Assembly (NCBI RefSeq): GCF_009733735.1 | Contig: NZ_WNJP01000001.1 | Coordinates: 1 to 64,000 of the forward strand | DNA from: Sandarakinorhabdus oryzae | Lineage (GTDB): Bacteria > Pseudomonadota > Alphaproteobacteria > Sphingomonadales > Sphingomonadaceae | Direction: 5' to 3' | DNA: 64,000 nt | In this document: positions 52,656 through 61,428 of the stretch, in pieces | Numbering within the stretch: the first letter of the stretch is position 1 | Layout: each line of letters starts with the position of its first letter | The notes under the pieces: model-generated | Told to the model about the DNA's origin: nothing | Databases searched by the model: none | The model's input: only the letters and a program-made list of their open reading frames with translations | Program-made: the position numbers and the translations under genes

Positions 52656-54004
52656 TGATCCGCCTCTACAACACGGCCATCCGCGCCAAACAGGATTTCG
52701 TGCCCGCCAATCCGGATCGGGTTACGATGTATGTCTGCGGCCCCACCGTCTATGGCCGGGCGCATATCGGCAATTTCCGCCCCGCCGTGGTGTTCGATGT
52801 GCTGCAGCGCCTGCTGCGCCACGTCTATGGGCCAGACAAGGTCATCTACGCCCGCAACATCACCGATATCGACGACAAGATCATGGACAAGGCGCGCGCC
52901 GAGGGCGTGGGCATCGACGTGATCACCGATCGGTATGAGACGCTTTATCTCGAAGATGCGGCGACGCTTGGCGTCGAGCGCCCCGATCTGCACCCGCACG
53001 CCACCACCAGCATCCCGGCGATGGTGGCGATGATCGAGCTGTTGATCGCCAAGGGCCACGCCTATGCCGCCGAGGGCCATGTGCTGTTCGATGTCGCCAG
53101 CTTTGCCGGTTACGGCCAGCTCTCGCGTCGCCCGCTCGACGAGATGATCGCTGGCGCCCGTGTCGAGGTCGCGCCCTACAAGAAGCATCCGGCCGATTTC
53201 GTGCTGTGGAAACCGTCCAGCCGGGAACAGGCCGGCTGGCCGTCGCCATGGGGCCGCGGCCGGCCGGGCTGGCATATCGAATGCTCGGCGATGATCGCCG
53301 AAAGCCTGGGCACCACCATCGATATTCACGGTGGCGGCATCGATCTGACCTTCCCGCACCACGAGAATGAGTGCGCCCAAAGCGCCTGCGCCCATGATGG
53401 CGCGCCACTGGCCAACATCTGGATGCACAATGGCTTCCTGAGCTTTGGCGGCGGGGAGAAGATGTCCAAGTCGCTTGGCAATGTGCTCAGCGTCGGCGAG
53501 CTGGTGGAGGCCGGCTGGACCGGCGACGAGCTGCGCCTGGGCCTGTTGTCCGCCCAGTATCGCCAACCCTTGCTGTGGGACGAAGCCTTGCTCGGCCAGA
53601 TGCGCGGCCGGCTCGACAAGTGGCTCAGGAAGCTGGGCGACGTGCCGAAGGGCGTCCGCCCGCCACCACCGCCCGCGGTGGTGGAGGCGTTGGCTGACGA
53701 TCTCAACACGCCAGCGGCGCTGGCGGCCATCGCCGGGATCGAGCAGGACCGCGAGGCGCTGCTGGGCGCGCTTGCGTTCCTGGGTCTGCCCTCGCTGGGC
53801 CCGGAGCGCAGCCGCCATGCGCAGGACCAGCGCGGACCGGCCGACGATCCCGACGCTGTCCGCATCGAGGCGCTGGTGGCCGAGCGTATGGCCGCCCGCA
53901 AGGCAAAGAACTGGGCCGAATCCGATCGCATCCGCGATGCCCTTGCGGCCGAGGGCGTGACCCTGGAAGACGGGCCGGGCGGCACTATCTGGCGCCGGTC
54001 CTGA
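52655..54004 (+). CDS. cysS: Cysteinyl-tRNA synthetase
   Basis: 449 residues, slightly short but complete. The enzyme charges tRNA-Cys. The zinc ligand C28 begins CGPTVYGRAHIGN, which includes the HIGH-type motif; further zinc ligands lie in GWHIECSAM and HHENECAQS. The KMSKS motif is GGEKMSKSLGN near 270. The C-terminal domain ends in GGTIWRRS. It starts on the last base of the cvpA stop codon. Confidence 0.98.
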   Translation: MIRLYNTAIRAKQDFVPANPDRVTMYVCGPTVYGRAHIGNFRPAVVFDVLQRLLRHVYGPDKVIYARNITDIDDKIMDKARAEGVGIDVITDRYETLYLEDAATLGVERPDLHPHATTSIPAMVAMIELLIAKGHAYAAEGHVLFDVASFAGYGQLSRRPLDEMIAGARVEVAPYKKHPADFVLWKPSSREQAGWPSPWGRGRPGWHIECSAMIAESLGTTIDIHGGGIDLTFPHHENECAQSACAHDGAPLANIWMHNGFLSFGGGEKMSKSLGNVLSVGELVEAGWTGDELRLGLLSAQYRQPLLWDEALLGQMRGRLDKWLRKLGDVPKGVRPPPPPAVVEALADDLNTPAALAAIAGIEQDREALLGALAFLGLPSLGPERSRHAQDQRGPADDPDAVRIEALVAERMAARKAKNWAESDRIRDALAAEGVTLEDGPGGTIWRRS

Positions 54005-54070
54005 ACGCGCCCGGCACCGGGGCATTTTCCCGCCTATCCAGCACCATGGCTGGCCGGCTAGAGTGAATTG

Positions 54071-54502
54071 ATGTCCGAAGCCCTCTACAACGCGGCGATT
54101 CTGCGCCTTAAGCTGGCGGGCGAGACGGCGCACCGGCTGGCGGCCGCCGATGGCAGTGCCACACGCGTCTCCCCGGTGTGCGGCAGCAAGATCATCGCCG
54201 ATGTGGCGCTGGACCCCAATGGCCGTGTTGCGGCCGTCGGCCTCGATGCCACCAAGGCCTGCACGCTGGGCCAGGCCAGCGCCACCGTGGTGCTGGAGCG
54301 CGCCATCGGCCTCGACGTCGCCGCGCTGGCTGCCACGCGCACCCAACTGGCCGATTTCCTGGCCGGCCGGGCCGAGAGCGCGCCCGAAGGCTGGGCGATG
54401 TTCGCGCCAGCCCGCGCCCACCGCGCCCGTCACCCGTCGATCCTGCTCGCCCTTGATGCGGTGCTGGCCGCGCTTGCCGAAGCCGGGCAGCGGGCCGCCT
54501 GA
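54071..54502 (+). CDS. NifU/IscU-like iron-sulfur scaffold homologue
   Basis: 143 residues from the ATG at 54071. The fold is that of NifU_N: PVCGSKIIADVALDPNGRV with the first Cys and ATKACTLGQASATVVLERAI with the second. The third ligand Cys of IscU is not present; RARHPSILLALDAV has a His there, as I recall for an alphaproteobacterial subgroup. No isc or suf genes are near, so a direct scaffold role is uncertain. The stop shares one base with the antiporter start. Confidence 0.8.
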   Translation: MSEALYNAAILRLKLAGETAHRLAAADGSATRVSPVCGSKIIADVALDPNGRVAAVGLDATKACTLGQASATVVLERAIGLDVAALAATRTQLADFLAGRAESAPEGWAMFAPARAHRARHPSILLALDAVLAALAEAGQRAA

Positions 54503-56298
54503 TGGAGCATGGCGCCACCCTGCTGCGTGACGTGGTGGTGTATCTCGCCGCTGCGGTCGTGCTGGTGCCATTGTTCGTCCGCTTCAAGCTGGGGGCGGTG
54601 CTGGGTTATCTCGCTGCCGGCATCCTGATCGGCCCGGCGGTGCTCGGCCTGGTCGGGAATGCCGAACAGACGCTGCAGTTCGCCGAGTTCGGCATCGTGC
54701 TGCTGCTGTTCGTGATCGGCCTTGAGCTCCAGCCATCGCGGCTGTGGGCGCTCAGGCGGGATATCTTCGGCCTCGGGCTGTTGCAGGTGCTGCTGTGTGG
54801 CCTCGCGCTCACCGGCTTGCTGCTGGTGATGACCAGCCTCACCTGGCAGGCGGCGCTGGTCGTCGGCCTGCCGCTCGGCCTGTCCTCCACGGCGCTGGTC
54901 ATGCAGTTGCTGGCCGAACGCCAGATGGCTGCCACGCCGTTCGGCGAACGCAGCTTTGCCATGCTGCTGTTCCAGGATCTGGCGATCGTGCCGCTGCTCA
55001 CCATCGTCGCGGCGCTCTCCCGCGCCCCGGTCGCCAATCCCGAGCCCGGTTGGTTGATGGCCGCCAAGACGCTGGCGGCGCTCGCCTTCCTGGTCGCCGT
55101 CGGCCGCTTCGTGCTGCCGCGCGCTTTCCGGATGATCGGCAGCCTCGGCGCCCGCGAAGCCTTTGTCGCCGCCGCGCTGCTGTCCGTGCTGGGCAGCGCG
55201 CTCTTGATGGCGTCGCTGGGCCTGTCCATGGCGCTGGGCGCGTTCGTCGCCGGCGTCATGCTGGCCGAATCTCCCTATCGCCACGCGCTGGAAACCGACA
55301 TCGAGCCGTTCCGCGGCCTCATGCTCGGCCTGTTCTTCATCGCCATCGGCATGAGCCTCGATCTGTCGGTCGTTGCCGCCAACTGGGGCCTGCTGATCGG
55401 CCTCGTCATCGGCGTGATGGCAGTGAAGACGGCGGTGATCGCCGTGCTCGCCCGCCGCTTTGGCACCGATTGGCGCCGCGCCGTCGAGATGGGCCTGCTG
55501 CTCGCCCAGGGCGGCGAGTTCGGCTTCGTGCTGTTCAGCGAGGCCGAGCGCGGCCTGCTCATCAGCCATTCGGCCGCGCAACTGTTCGGCGCTGTTGTCA
55601 CCTGCTCCATGGCGCTCACCCCGCTGCTGTTCCGCCTCACCGCCCGCTATATCGAACGCCCCGAAGACCTGGGCAGCCGAGACGGGCCGGAAACCGCTGA
55701 CGGCGAGGGCCGTATCGGCCATGTCGTCCTCGTCGGTTCTGGACGGGTTGGCCAGGTCATCGCCCAGATGCTGCGGGCCCGCGGACAACCCATCACCGCC
55801 ATCGATCTTGATGCCGAACTGATCGACGTTACCGCCCGCTTCGGCAACCAGGTGTTCTGGGGCGACGGCACCCGCCTCGACATCTTGCGCACCGCCGGCA
55901 TTGATCGGGCCAGCGCCCTCGTCTTTGCCATCGATGGCCAGTGGGACCCGAAACTGGTGGTCGAACCGATCAAGGCCGAATGGCCCGATTTGCCAATCAT
56001 CGCCCGCGCCTATGATCGCACCCACGCCATCGCCCTGCGCCAGGCCGGGCTGGACCATGTCACCCGCGAAACGCTGGAAAGCGCCGTCGCCATGGGCCGC
56101 GACGTGCTCGAAACGCTCGGCACCCCCGTCACCATCATCGACGCCATCGAAGCCGAATATCGCCGCCGCGACATCGAACGGCTCGACCTGCAAATCCTGT
56201 CCGGCGACATGATGACCGGCGCCGACACCATCATCCGCGGCGCCCTCGACTTCAACACGCTCGACCCCGCCTCCCTGGGCGAAATCCCGCCGGCGTGA
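54502..56298 (+). CDS. CPA2 monovalent cation:proton antiporter (KefB/KefC type)
   Basis: 598 residues. About 12 membrane helices cover the first 390 residues, with FKLGAVLGYLAAGILIGP in helix 2 and ALLSVLGSALLMASLGLSMA in the middle. The C-terminal TrkA-N domain begins GHVVLVGSGRVGQVIAQML near 406, an NAD-binding fold as in Kef potassium efflux systems. It probably exports potassium in exchange for protons under electrophile or pH stress. No KefF/KefG ancillary gene is next to it. Confidence 0.92.
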   Translation: MEHGATLLRDVVVYLAAAVVLVPLFVRFKLGAVLGYLAAGILIGPAVLGLVGNAEQTLQFAEFGIVLLLFVIGLELQPSRLWALRRDIFGLGLLQVLLCGLALTGLLLVMTSLTWQAALVVGLPLGLSSTALVMQLLAERQMAATPFGERSFAMLLFQDLAIVPLLTIVAALSRAPVANPEPGWLMAAKTLAALAFLVAVGRFVLPRAFRMIGSLGAREAFVAAALLSVLGSALLMASLGLSMALGAFVAGVMLAESPYRHALETDIEPFRGLMLGLFFIAIGMSLDLSVVAANWGLLIGLVIGVMAVKTAVIAVLARRFGTDWRRAVEMGLLLAQGGEFGFVLFSEAERGLLISHSAAQLFGAVVTCSMALTPLLFRLTARYIERPEDLGSRDGPETADGEGRIGHVVLVGSGRVGQVIAQMLRARGQPITAIDLDAELIDVTARFGNQVFWGDGTRLDILRTAGIDRASALVFAIDGQWDPKLVVEPIKAEWPDLPIIARAYDRTHAIALRQAGLDHVTRETLESAVAMGRDVLETLGTPVTIIDAIEAEYRRRDIERLDLQILSGDMMTGADTIIRGALDFNTLDPASLGEIPPA

Positions 56299-56698
56299 AG
56301 GGTTAAGGCTGACAAGACCGGCGTTTCACATGCACCTTCAATTTTGACACTCTTGACGTTTCGTGTGGGATTCAGGCTTTTTCGCCGCCCGCAGCAATTC
56401 CGCCGGAACTCACAGGGCCTGAAGCAGGCCGTGGCGGGGCCTCCAGGTGACAAAGCTTACAACTCGTCCTCGTGCGCGCGAGGCTGTTCCCGGCTGAAGG
56501 CAAGCCCTCTGTTCCTACCATGCAGTGTAGTGCGGCCGGCGTGTGTAGGACAGGAGGAAGGAGCCTCCGGCGGGCAGGGTTGCAGACCCTGCACCCGTTT
56601 GTTTAGGGGCGCGTTGGTTGCACGGTGAACCCCAAGTCCGCTATTATGAATGTCTCGCTCAACAGCGGGGCTGATACTAGCTGGTTGACCGTGAATTG
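56299..56698. other. Intergenic region with a dispersed repeat
   Basis: 400 bp after the antiporter gene. Copy 3 of the GCCTCCGGCGG repeat is at 56563-56604. I see no clear terminator and no gene with a ribosome site. The stretch 56620-56698 upstream of the broken gene is less GC-rich and may keep its promoter. Confidence 0.6.
56563..56604 (+). repeat. Dispersed GCCTCCGGCGG repeat, copy 3
   Basis: GCCTCCGGCGGGCAGGG, TTGCAGA, CCCTGCACCCGTTTGTTT. The stem GCAGGGT/ACCCTGC has 7 pairs and a 5-base loop. It matches copy 4 and the minus-strand copy 2 closely. Confidence 0.82.
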
Positions 56699-57129
56699 AT
56701 GATGGAACCCGATGATTTTCTAATGATGGGCGCTCCGGTGCTTGGTGCTTGTCTCGAACCACTGGGCTTCGCGTTCAACATTGAACAGCCGTCACTGCAA
56801 GGCAGTGGCGGCCTGTTTGCCTGGGGCGCTTTTCGCCGCGATGATCTTGGCATCCGACTCTGGGCGCGTAACGAGAAACTCGGTGTCGTCTTGTATCAGG
56901 TCGGCTCAGTCGAGTTCACACACACCGCGCCCACATGCGCGTGCTGGGCCGGGAGGCTCTGGCGCAGTGGCCCGGATTCGACGATGGCGATCTGCTGGGC
57001 GGATTTCGCCGACTGCTTGATGATCTGCGCCACTGTGAGGAGTTCTTAAACGGCAATGCCGCAAAAGTTGCCGCCGCAGCGAAGGCGCTGGCGCCAGAAC
57101 GAGGGGGCCTGCAGCGACTGCACTACTGA
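56699..57129 (+). pseudogene. Gene of unknown function broken by a CA-repeat frameshift
   Basis: Frame 1 from the ATG at 56699 encodes GFAFNIEQPSLQGSGGLFAW and onward to VGSVEFTH. Then it runs into unlikely Cys/Trp-rich sequence. Frame 2 continues convincingly from MRVLGREALAQWPGFDDGDL to a stop at 57129. The switch lies in CACACACAC (56917-56925): removing one CA gives VEFTH-RAHMRVLG without a break, and a protein of 142 residues. I recall a family with a similar PGF-type block, but cannot name it. It may be a true pseudogene, a reversible slippage switch, or an assembly error. Confidence 0.6.
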
Positions 57130-57180
57130 GTTTGTCGCGGCTGTGATCTGGCTCATCCATGAAAGCGTGCCCAAGAGATT

Positions 57181-57222
57181 GCCTCCGGCGGGCAGGGTCG
57201 TGGACCCTGCACCCATGTGTTT
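57181..57222 (+). repeat. Dispersed GCCTCCGGCGG repeat, copy 4
   Basis: GCCTCCGGCGGGCAGGG, TCGTGGA, CCCTGCACCCATGTGTTT. The hairpin GCAGGGTC/GACCCTGC tolerates a small loop change; the tail differs slightly from CCCGTTTGTTT. It lies 51 bp after the broken gene. Confidence 0.75.
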
Positions 57223-57253
57223 GGAGCTGACTTCTCCCCTGCCATCTCTCGCC

Positions 57254-57284
57254 GTCACCCCGGACTTGATCCGGGGTTCCGCTT
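57254..57284 (+). repeat. Half copy of the atp-operon palindromic repeat
   Basis: GTCACCCCGGACTTGATCC and the next five bases are identical to the left arm at 39645; the following bases differ at one position. The right arm is missing. The unit still folds as CCCCGG/CCGGGG. Confidence 0.75.
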
Positions 57285-57338
57285 GCTTATGGCTCCGCCC
57301 CGTTGCCAACACCTGCCTGTCAATTATAGAACAAGGCC

Positions 57339-57923
57339 ATGATCTTCGACCAACCGATCGAGCATATGACGAGTCTGTTTGCAGAACAGTTTCTACCAGA
57401 TGGAAACGATTATCTCTACAGAAGGCAGTTGACGGCTGCTCCGGTCAGAGTGACCAATAGGGAGCGTGACGATTTTGTTGCAACCTTTCGTCGTCAGGCG
57501 CGCATCAGTTTCTGGGCGACTTCGCTAGGCCTGTTGCTGTTGACTACGATCTTGATCAGCATTTCCATGAACGACGAAACCCTGGACTTCGAGATGGGTA
57601 TCTATGTGATCATCGGGCTGGTTACGGTGCCATATTTCTGGTTCTTCTGGCTGGCATGGAACGCGCCGCACCGCGAATTGCGCCATCGTGCCACGGCAGG
57701 CGCCGCACTGACGAAAGACCAAGCGAGGCGCTTGGCTTTGGACAAGATCAGTTATGGGCAACTTGCCGGCGTTGCCGGTTGTAGTTTGTACTTCGTGTGG
57801 ATTGCATGGGAAAAGCATGGTGGATTCGTCGGCGGGGGCCGCTTCTGGCTGTGTTTTGCCGGGCTGATGATGCTGGTGGCTGTCGTACAGACCGTTCGCA
57901 AGTGGCGGCAGGATCGTACCTGA
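57339..57923 (+). CDS. Membrane protein of unknown function
   Basis: 194 residues from the ATG at 57339; an ATG nine codons later (MTSLFAEQFLPDG) is possible. The first 50 residues are soluble. Helices follow at about 53-75 (ARISFWATSLGLLLLTTILI), 86-107, 140-157 and 168-187. I recall related sphingomonad proteins with the LFAEQFLPDG start, but no function. Codon use is less GC-biased than in the neighbours. No operon partner. Confidence 0.7.
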   Translation: MIFDQPIEHMTSLFAEQFLPDGNDYLYRRQLTAAPVRVTNRERDDFVATFRRQARISFWATSLGLLLLTTILISISMNDETLDFEMGIYVIIGLVTVPYFWFFWLAWNAPHRELRHRATAGAALTKDQARRLALDKISYGQLAGVAGCSLYFVWIAWEKHGGFVGGGRFWLCFAGLMMLVAVVQTVRKWRQDRT

Positions 57924-58083
57924 AAGAACTCGCCGCGCCCGCTCAGCCTGACAGCCCTGCAAACCAACCTTAGGCACGATCAGGCCAATATCCGCATCAA
58001 GCCAGAACTTGGCGGCCCCGCCCGGCGCGCTTCCGCAGGTTGCGCCGATGCGTTATGGTTTCACGGTCTGGGTGGGGGAAATC

Positions 58084-58731
58084 ATGGCAGCGGCGATCAG
58101 GGCGCGCTTGGAAGTGGTGGCATGGACCGTCCTGACCGGTGCCATCGGCTATTTCGTGCTGCGGGACGTGCCGCAATATGCTGATTTCAGCTCGGCGGCT
58201 TACAATGATTTTCCGCGAACACGCTTTTACCTGGTCCCGCATCTCGTGGGCGCCGGGCTCGGCATATTGGCGGGCTTGCTGCAGTTTTCGGCGCGCATCC
58301 GGCGGCAATGGCCGGTGGTGCACCGGGTCAGCGGGCGCATATATGTGATTGGCTGCCTGGTGGGCGCGCCGGCGGCGGCCATGCTGGCGTTGAACAGTGA
58401 CTGTGTGACCTGTCGGCCGGCGCTGGGGTCGCTGGCGGTCTATTGGTTCGCCACGACGCTGGTGGCCTTCATCTTCATCCGGCAGCGCAGTTTCGCCGCG
58501 CATCGCGCTTTCATGATCCGCAGTTTCGTCGCGATGAATGTGTTCGTGATCGTGCGCATCGGCTATCTGCTGGCTGGCGCCGCCGGACGGGAGCCCAGCG
58601 TGCGCACGATGGTGGAGTTCACCTGTGTGTTTGCCCCGCTGCTGCTGTGCGAGGCCTGGCTGTCATGGAGCAGTGATGTCCGCGCCGGTGCTGCCGCGGC
58701 GCGCAAGATCGGCGCCCGCAAGGCCGGCTGA
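58084..58731 (+). CDS. DUF2306 domain membrane protein
   Basis: 215 residues from the ATG at 58084, with GGGGGAA before it; earlier in-frame codons at 58009 and 58051 lack a good site. About six to seven helices. The family pattern is clear: LVPHLVGAGLGILAGLLQFS, then VVHRVSGRIYVIGCLVG and FAAHRAFMIRSFVAMNVFV. Two conserved HR pairs precede helices. The function of DUF2306 is unknown. It ends 5 bp before the convergent oxidoreductase gene. Confidence 0.83.
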   Translation: MAAAIRARLEVVAWTVLTGAIGYFVLRDVPQYADFSSAAYNDFPRTRFYLVPHLVGAGLGILAGLLQFSARIRRQWPVVHRVSGRIYVIGCLVGAPAAAMLALNSDCVTCRPALGSLAVYWFATTLVAFIFIRQRSFAAHRAFMIRSFVAMNVFVIVRIGYLLAGAAGREPSVRTMVEFTCVFAPLLLCEAWLSWSSDVRAGAAAARKIGARKAG

Positions 58732-58736
58732 ACCGG

Positions 58737-59510
58737 TCAGGTGCCGGCGAACCATTCGTAGCCGCGATCGGGCCAGTAACCGCCCTTGCCGCCGCCGAAC
58801 GGCGCCAGGCTGTCGGCGACAACGATCTGCATCAGATATTTGGCCTGCTTGTAGCCCAGTTGGCGTTCGACGCGCAGGCGCACTGGGGCGCCGTTGCCGG
58901 TGGAGAGGGGTTGGCCGTTGAGGCTGTGGGCCAAGATGGTCTGCGGGTGGACGGCGTCGACCAGGTCGATGCTCTCGTAATAGCGGCTTTTCGATTGCAG
59001 GCCGCCCTTGGCGGGTTCGCCGCCATAATCATCGGCGCACAGGAAGACGATGTAGCGGGCGCCGTCGCGCAGGCCGGAGGCTTTCAGGATGTGCGCCAGT
59101 TGCGGCCCGGTCCATTGGCCGATGGCGCTCCAGCCTTCCACGCAGTCGTGGCGGGTGATCTGGGTGCGTTGCGGCAGCGCGCGCAGCTGGGGGAGGCTGA
59201 GGGACAGTTCGCGCTGGACCAGGCCGGTCACCTTCAGCCGCCAATCGGTGAACTTGCCGGCGGCAAGTCGCTGCCATTCCGGGTTGGTGGGTTCGTGGGT
59301 GCCGTTGACCTTGAAATTGGGCGAGATGTCGGCCGCGGAAAACTCGCGGGCCAGGCCGTCGCGGCCGGCGAGGCGTTGCCAGCGGTAGGTCGCCTGTTCG
59401 CCGGATTCCACCACCGCCTTGGCCGTCGAATTGCGGGTGAGCGCGTCGCAGCCGGTGAGCATCAGGCCGGCGGGCACGGCGGTGAGCAGCTGGCGGCGCG
59501 CGAGGATCAT
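58737..59510 (-). CDS. Molybdopterin-dependent oxidoreductase (sulfite oxidase/MsrP fold)
   Basis: 257 residues. The N-terminus LARRQLLTAVPAGLMLTGC combines a twin-arginine pair (R5, R6) with a lipobox at C21, so the protein is probably Tat-exported and lipid-anchored. The molybdenum-ligand Cys is in TRHDCVEGWSAIGQW near 121. It overlaps the upstream cytochrome b gene by 4 bp and should receive or give electrons through it. It resembles MsrP, but the partner is not MsrQ-like, so methionine sulfoxide repair is not assured. Confidence 0.87.
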   Translation of the reverse strand: MILARRQLLTAVPAGLMLTGCDALTRNSTAKAVVESGEQATYRWQRLAGRDGLAREFSAADISPNFKVNGTHEPTNPEWQRLAAGKFTDWRLKVTGLVQRELSLSLPQLRALPQRTQITRHDCVEGWSAIGQWTGPQLAHILKASGLRDGARYIVFLCADDYGGEPAKGGLQSKSRYYESIDLVDAVHPQTILAHSLNGQPLSTGNGAPVRLRVERQLGYKQAKYLMQIVVADSLAPFGGGKGGYWPDRGYEWFAGT

Positions 59511-60367
59511 TTGTCACCTCCGACGGTCATGCGCCCGGTGATCATCGCGCCGATCTGGCGGATCGGGCCGGAGAGGATGACGAGCACGAGGTGCAGGATC
59601 AGGAAGCCGGCGATGCCGGCCATGGCGAGGAAATGCACCGAACGGGCCGATTGGCGGCCGCCCCACAATTGATCGAGCCACGGCCAGGCGGCGTCCATGC
59701 CCGGCGACATGGCGAGGCCGGTGAGGATGACGGTGGGGATGAGGACGAGGGTGACGCCGGCATAGGCGAGGCGCTGCAGCACTTCGTAGGACAGCGCGGC
59801 CTCGCCCTTGGGGAAGCGCAATCTGGCGTGCTCGACAATGTCGTGCCACAGATGGCCCGGTGCCAATTGCCGGGCGCTGGGCAGGATCTCGCGCCACAGC
59901 CGGCCGGAGAGCAGGCCGTAGAGCAGCCAGGCCAGGCCATTGAGGATCAGTGCCCAAGCGGCGAAGAAATGCCAGGTCCGCGCCGTGGCGAGGTCGCGCA
60001 TCGCCGGCAGCGTGGCCCAGTGGGGGAAGGCGACGACGTTGGTGCCGCCGGACGGCGTTTTCGAGACGCCGAGGAGGCCGGTGGTGGGGATGCGGGTGCC
60101 ATTCACATCAAGCCAGCCGCTGGGCTGGCGCCACGGCGGTGATGCGCCGATCTCCAGCCAGACCCGCTCGCGCTGGTCCACCGAACCGGCATTGCCCCAA
60201 TAGAGCCGCGGGTGGGCGCCGAAGATGTTGAGCCCGGTCATCAGCAGGGTGATAATGGCCAGCGCGTTCAGCCAGTGGGTAAGGCGCACCAGCCAGTGGT
60301 GGCGCAGCACGATGCGCGGCCGGGGCGCCGGTGGCGCCAGCGGGGCGGAAGGGGCGATCGATGACAT
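59507..60367 (-). CDS. Cytochrome b561-type membrane subunit
   Basis: 286 residues from the ATG at 60367. Four to five helices with heme-ligand candidates: HHWLVRLTHWLNALAIITLL in helix 1, TWHFFAAWALILNGLAWLLY in the next, and VHFLAMAGIAGFLILHLVLV near the end. A loop of about 80 residues (YWGNAGSVDQRERVW onward) faces the periplasm. It is the first gene of the pair with the molybdopterin enzyme and probably links it to the quinone pool. Confidence 0.87.
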   Translation of the reverse strand: MSSIAPSAPLAPPAPRPRIVLRHHWLVRLTHWLNALAIITLLMTGLNIFGAHPRLYWGNAGSVDQRERVWLEIGASPPWRQPSGWLDVNGTRIPTTGLLGVSKTPSGGTNVVAFPHWATLPAMRDLATARTWHFFAAWALILNGLAWLLYGLLSGRLWREILPSARQLAPGHLWHDIVEHARLRFPKGEAALSYEVLQRLAYAGVTLVLIPTVILTGLAMSPGMDAAWPWLDQLWGGRQSARSVHFLAMAGIAGFLILHLVLVILSGPIRQIGAMITGRMTVGGDK

Positions 60368-60447
60368 GGCTTGACCGAAGCTGTTCGCGTGAGGCGTGGC
60401 CGAGGTTACACCAGGCGAGAGGGGTGGCATAAAAATATTATTTGGCC

Positions 60448-61428
60448 ATGATGCCGGCGATGCTGCGGATTTTCTCTGCCACGGGCCACCATCTTGTCAT
60501 GGCCGGCGATACCCTGCCGGAGGACGCGGTGTGGATCGACCTGTTCAACCCGACGCCGGAGGAGGAGCGCCAGGTCGAGACGGCGTTGGGCTTTGGCGTG
60601 CCGACCGCCGATGAAATGGCGGAGATCGAGACTTCCAGTCGGCTCTATGTCGACAATGGCGCCATCGTGATGACGGCGACGCTGGCCACCGGGCTGATCA
60701 CTGAAACGCCGGAAACCGTGCCGGTCAGCTTCGTGCTCGGCCGCAACCATCTCGTCACCGTGCGCTATGCCGAGATCCGCAGCTTTGATCGCTATGCCGC
60801 CCAGTTGATGCGCACGCCGGGCCAGTGCAGCAGCGCGCCGCTGGCGCTGATGGGGCTGATCGATGCCATCGTCGATCGGCTGGCCGACGGGCTGGAGCAT
60901 GTCGGCCGCGAGGTGGACCAGATCAGCCGCGCCGCCTTTCGCCGGGCTGAGGCCAAGGGCCGGCAACAGCGGCGATCGAACCTGGCCCTGCAGGCGCTGC
61001 TCACCCGGCTGGGCGCGGCGCAGGACGGGCTGAGCAAGGCACGCGAATCCGTCGTGTCGCTCACCCGTGCGCTGTCGTTCCTGCAGTTTGCGGCGCCAAA
61101 GGATGCGGGGCTGTCGGCGCAGATCAAGACGCAGGTGCGCGATCTGGCCAGCCTGGCCGACCAGGCCAGCTTCATCGGCAGCAATCTCACCTTCCTGCTG
61201 GATGCGACGCTGGGCCTGATCTCGATCGAGCAGAATGCCATCTTCAAGATCTTCTCGGTCGCCAGCATCGTGTTCCTGCCGCCCACGCTGGTGGCCGGGA
61301 TCTACGGCATGAACTTCGTCCATATGCCGGAACTGGGCTGGGAATTCGGCTATCCGATGGCGCTGGCCATCATGCTGGCCGCCGCCGTGCTGCCTTATGC
61401 GATCTTCCGCTGGAGAGGGTGGCTTTAA
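60448..61428 (+). CDS. corA: CorA family magnesium/divalent cation transporter
   Basis: 326 residues if the ATG at 60448 is used; ATGs at 60451 and 60460 are equally possible and no ribosome site decides. The large cytoplasmic domain is followed by two helices. The selectivity motif is YGMNFVHMPEL near 287, the GMN signature, right after the first helix IVFLPPTLVAGI. It forms a pentameric channel for magnesium. Divergent from the cytochrome b gene, and overlapping the convergent small gene by 4 bp. Confidence 0.93.
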   Translation: MMPAMLRIFSATGHHLVMAGDTLPEDAVWIDLFNPTPEEERQVETALGFGVPTADEMAEIETSSRLYVDNGAIVMTATLATGLITETPETVPVSFVLGRNHLVTVRYAEIRSFDRYAAQLMRTPGQCSSAPLALMGLIDAIVDRLADGLEHVGREVDQISRAAFRRAEAKGRQQRRSNLALQALLTRLGAAQDGLSKARESVVSLTRALSFLQFAAPKDAGLSAQIKTQVRDLASLADQASFIGSNLTFLLDATLGLISIEQNAIFKIFSVASIVFLPPTLVAGIYGMNFVHMPELGWEFGYPMALAIMLAAAVLPYAIFRWRGWL

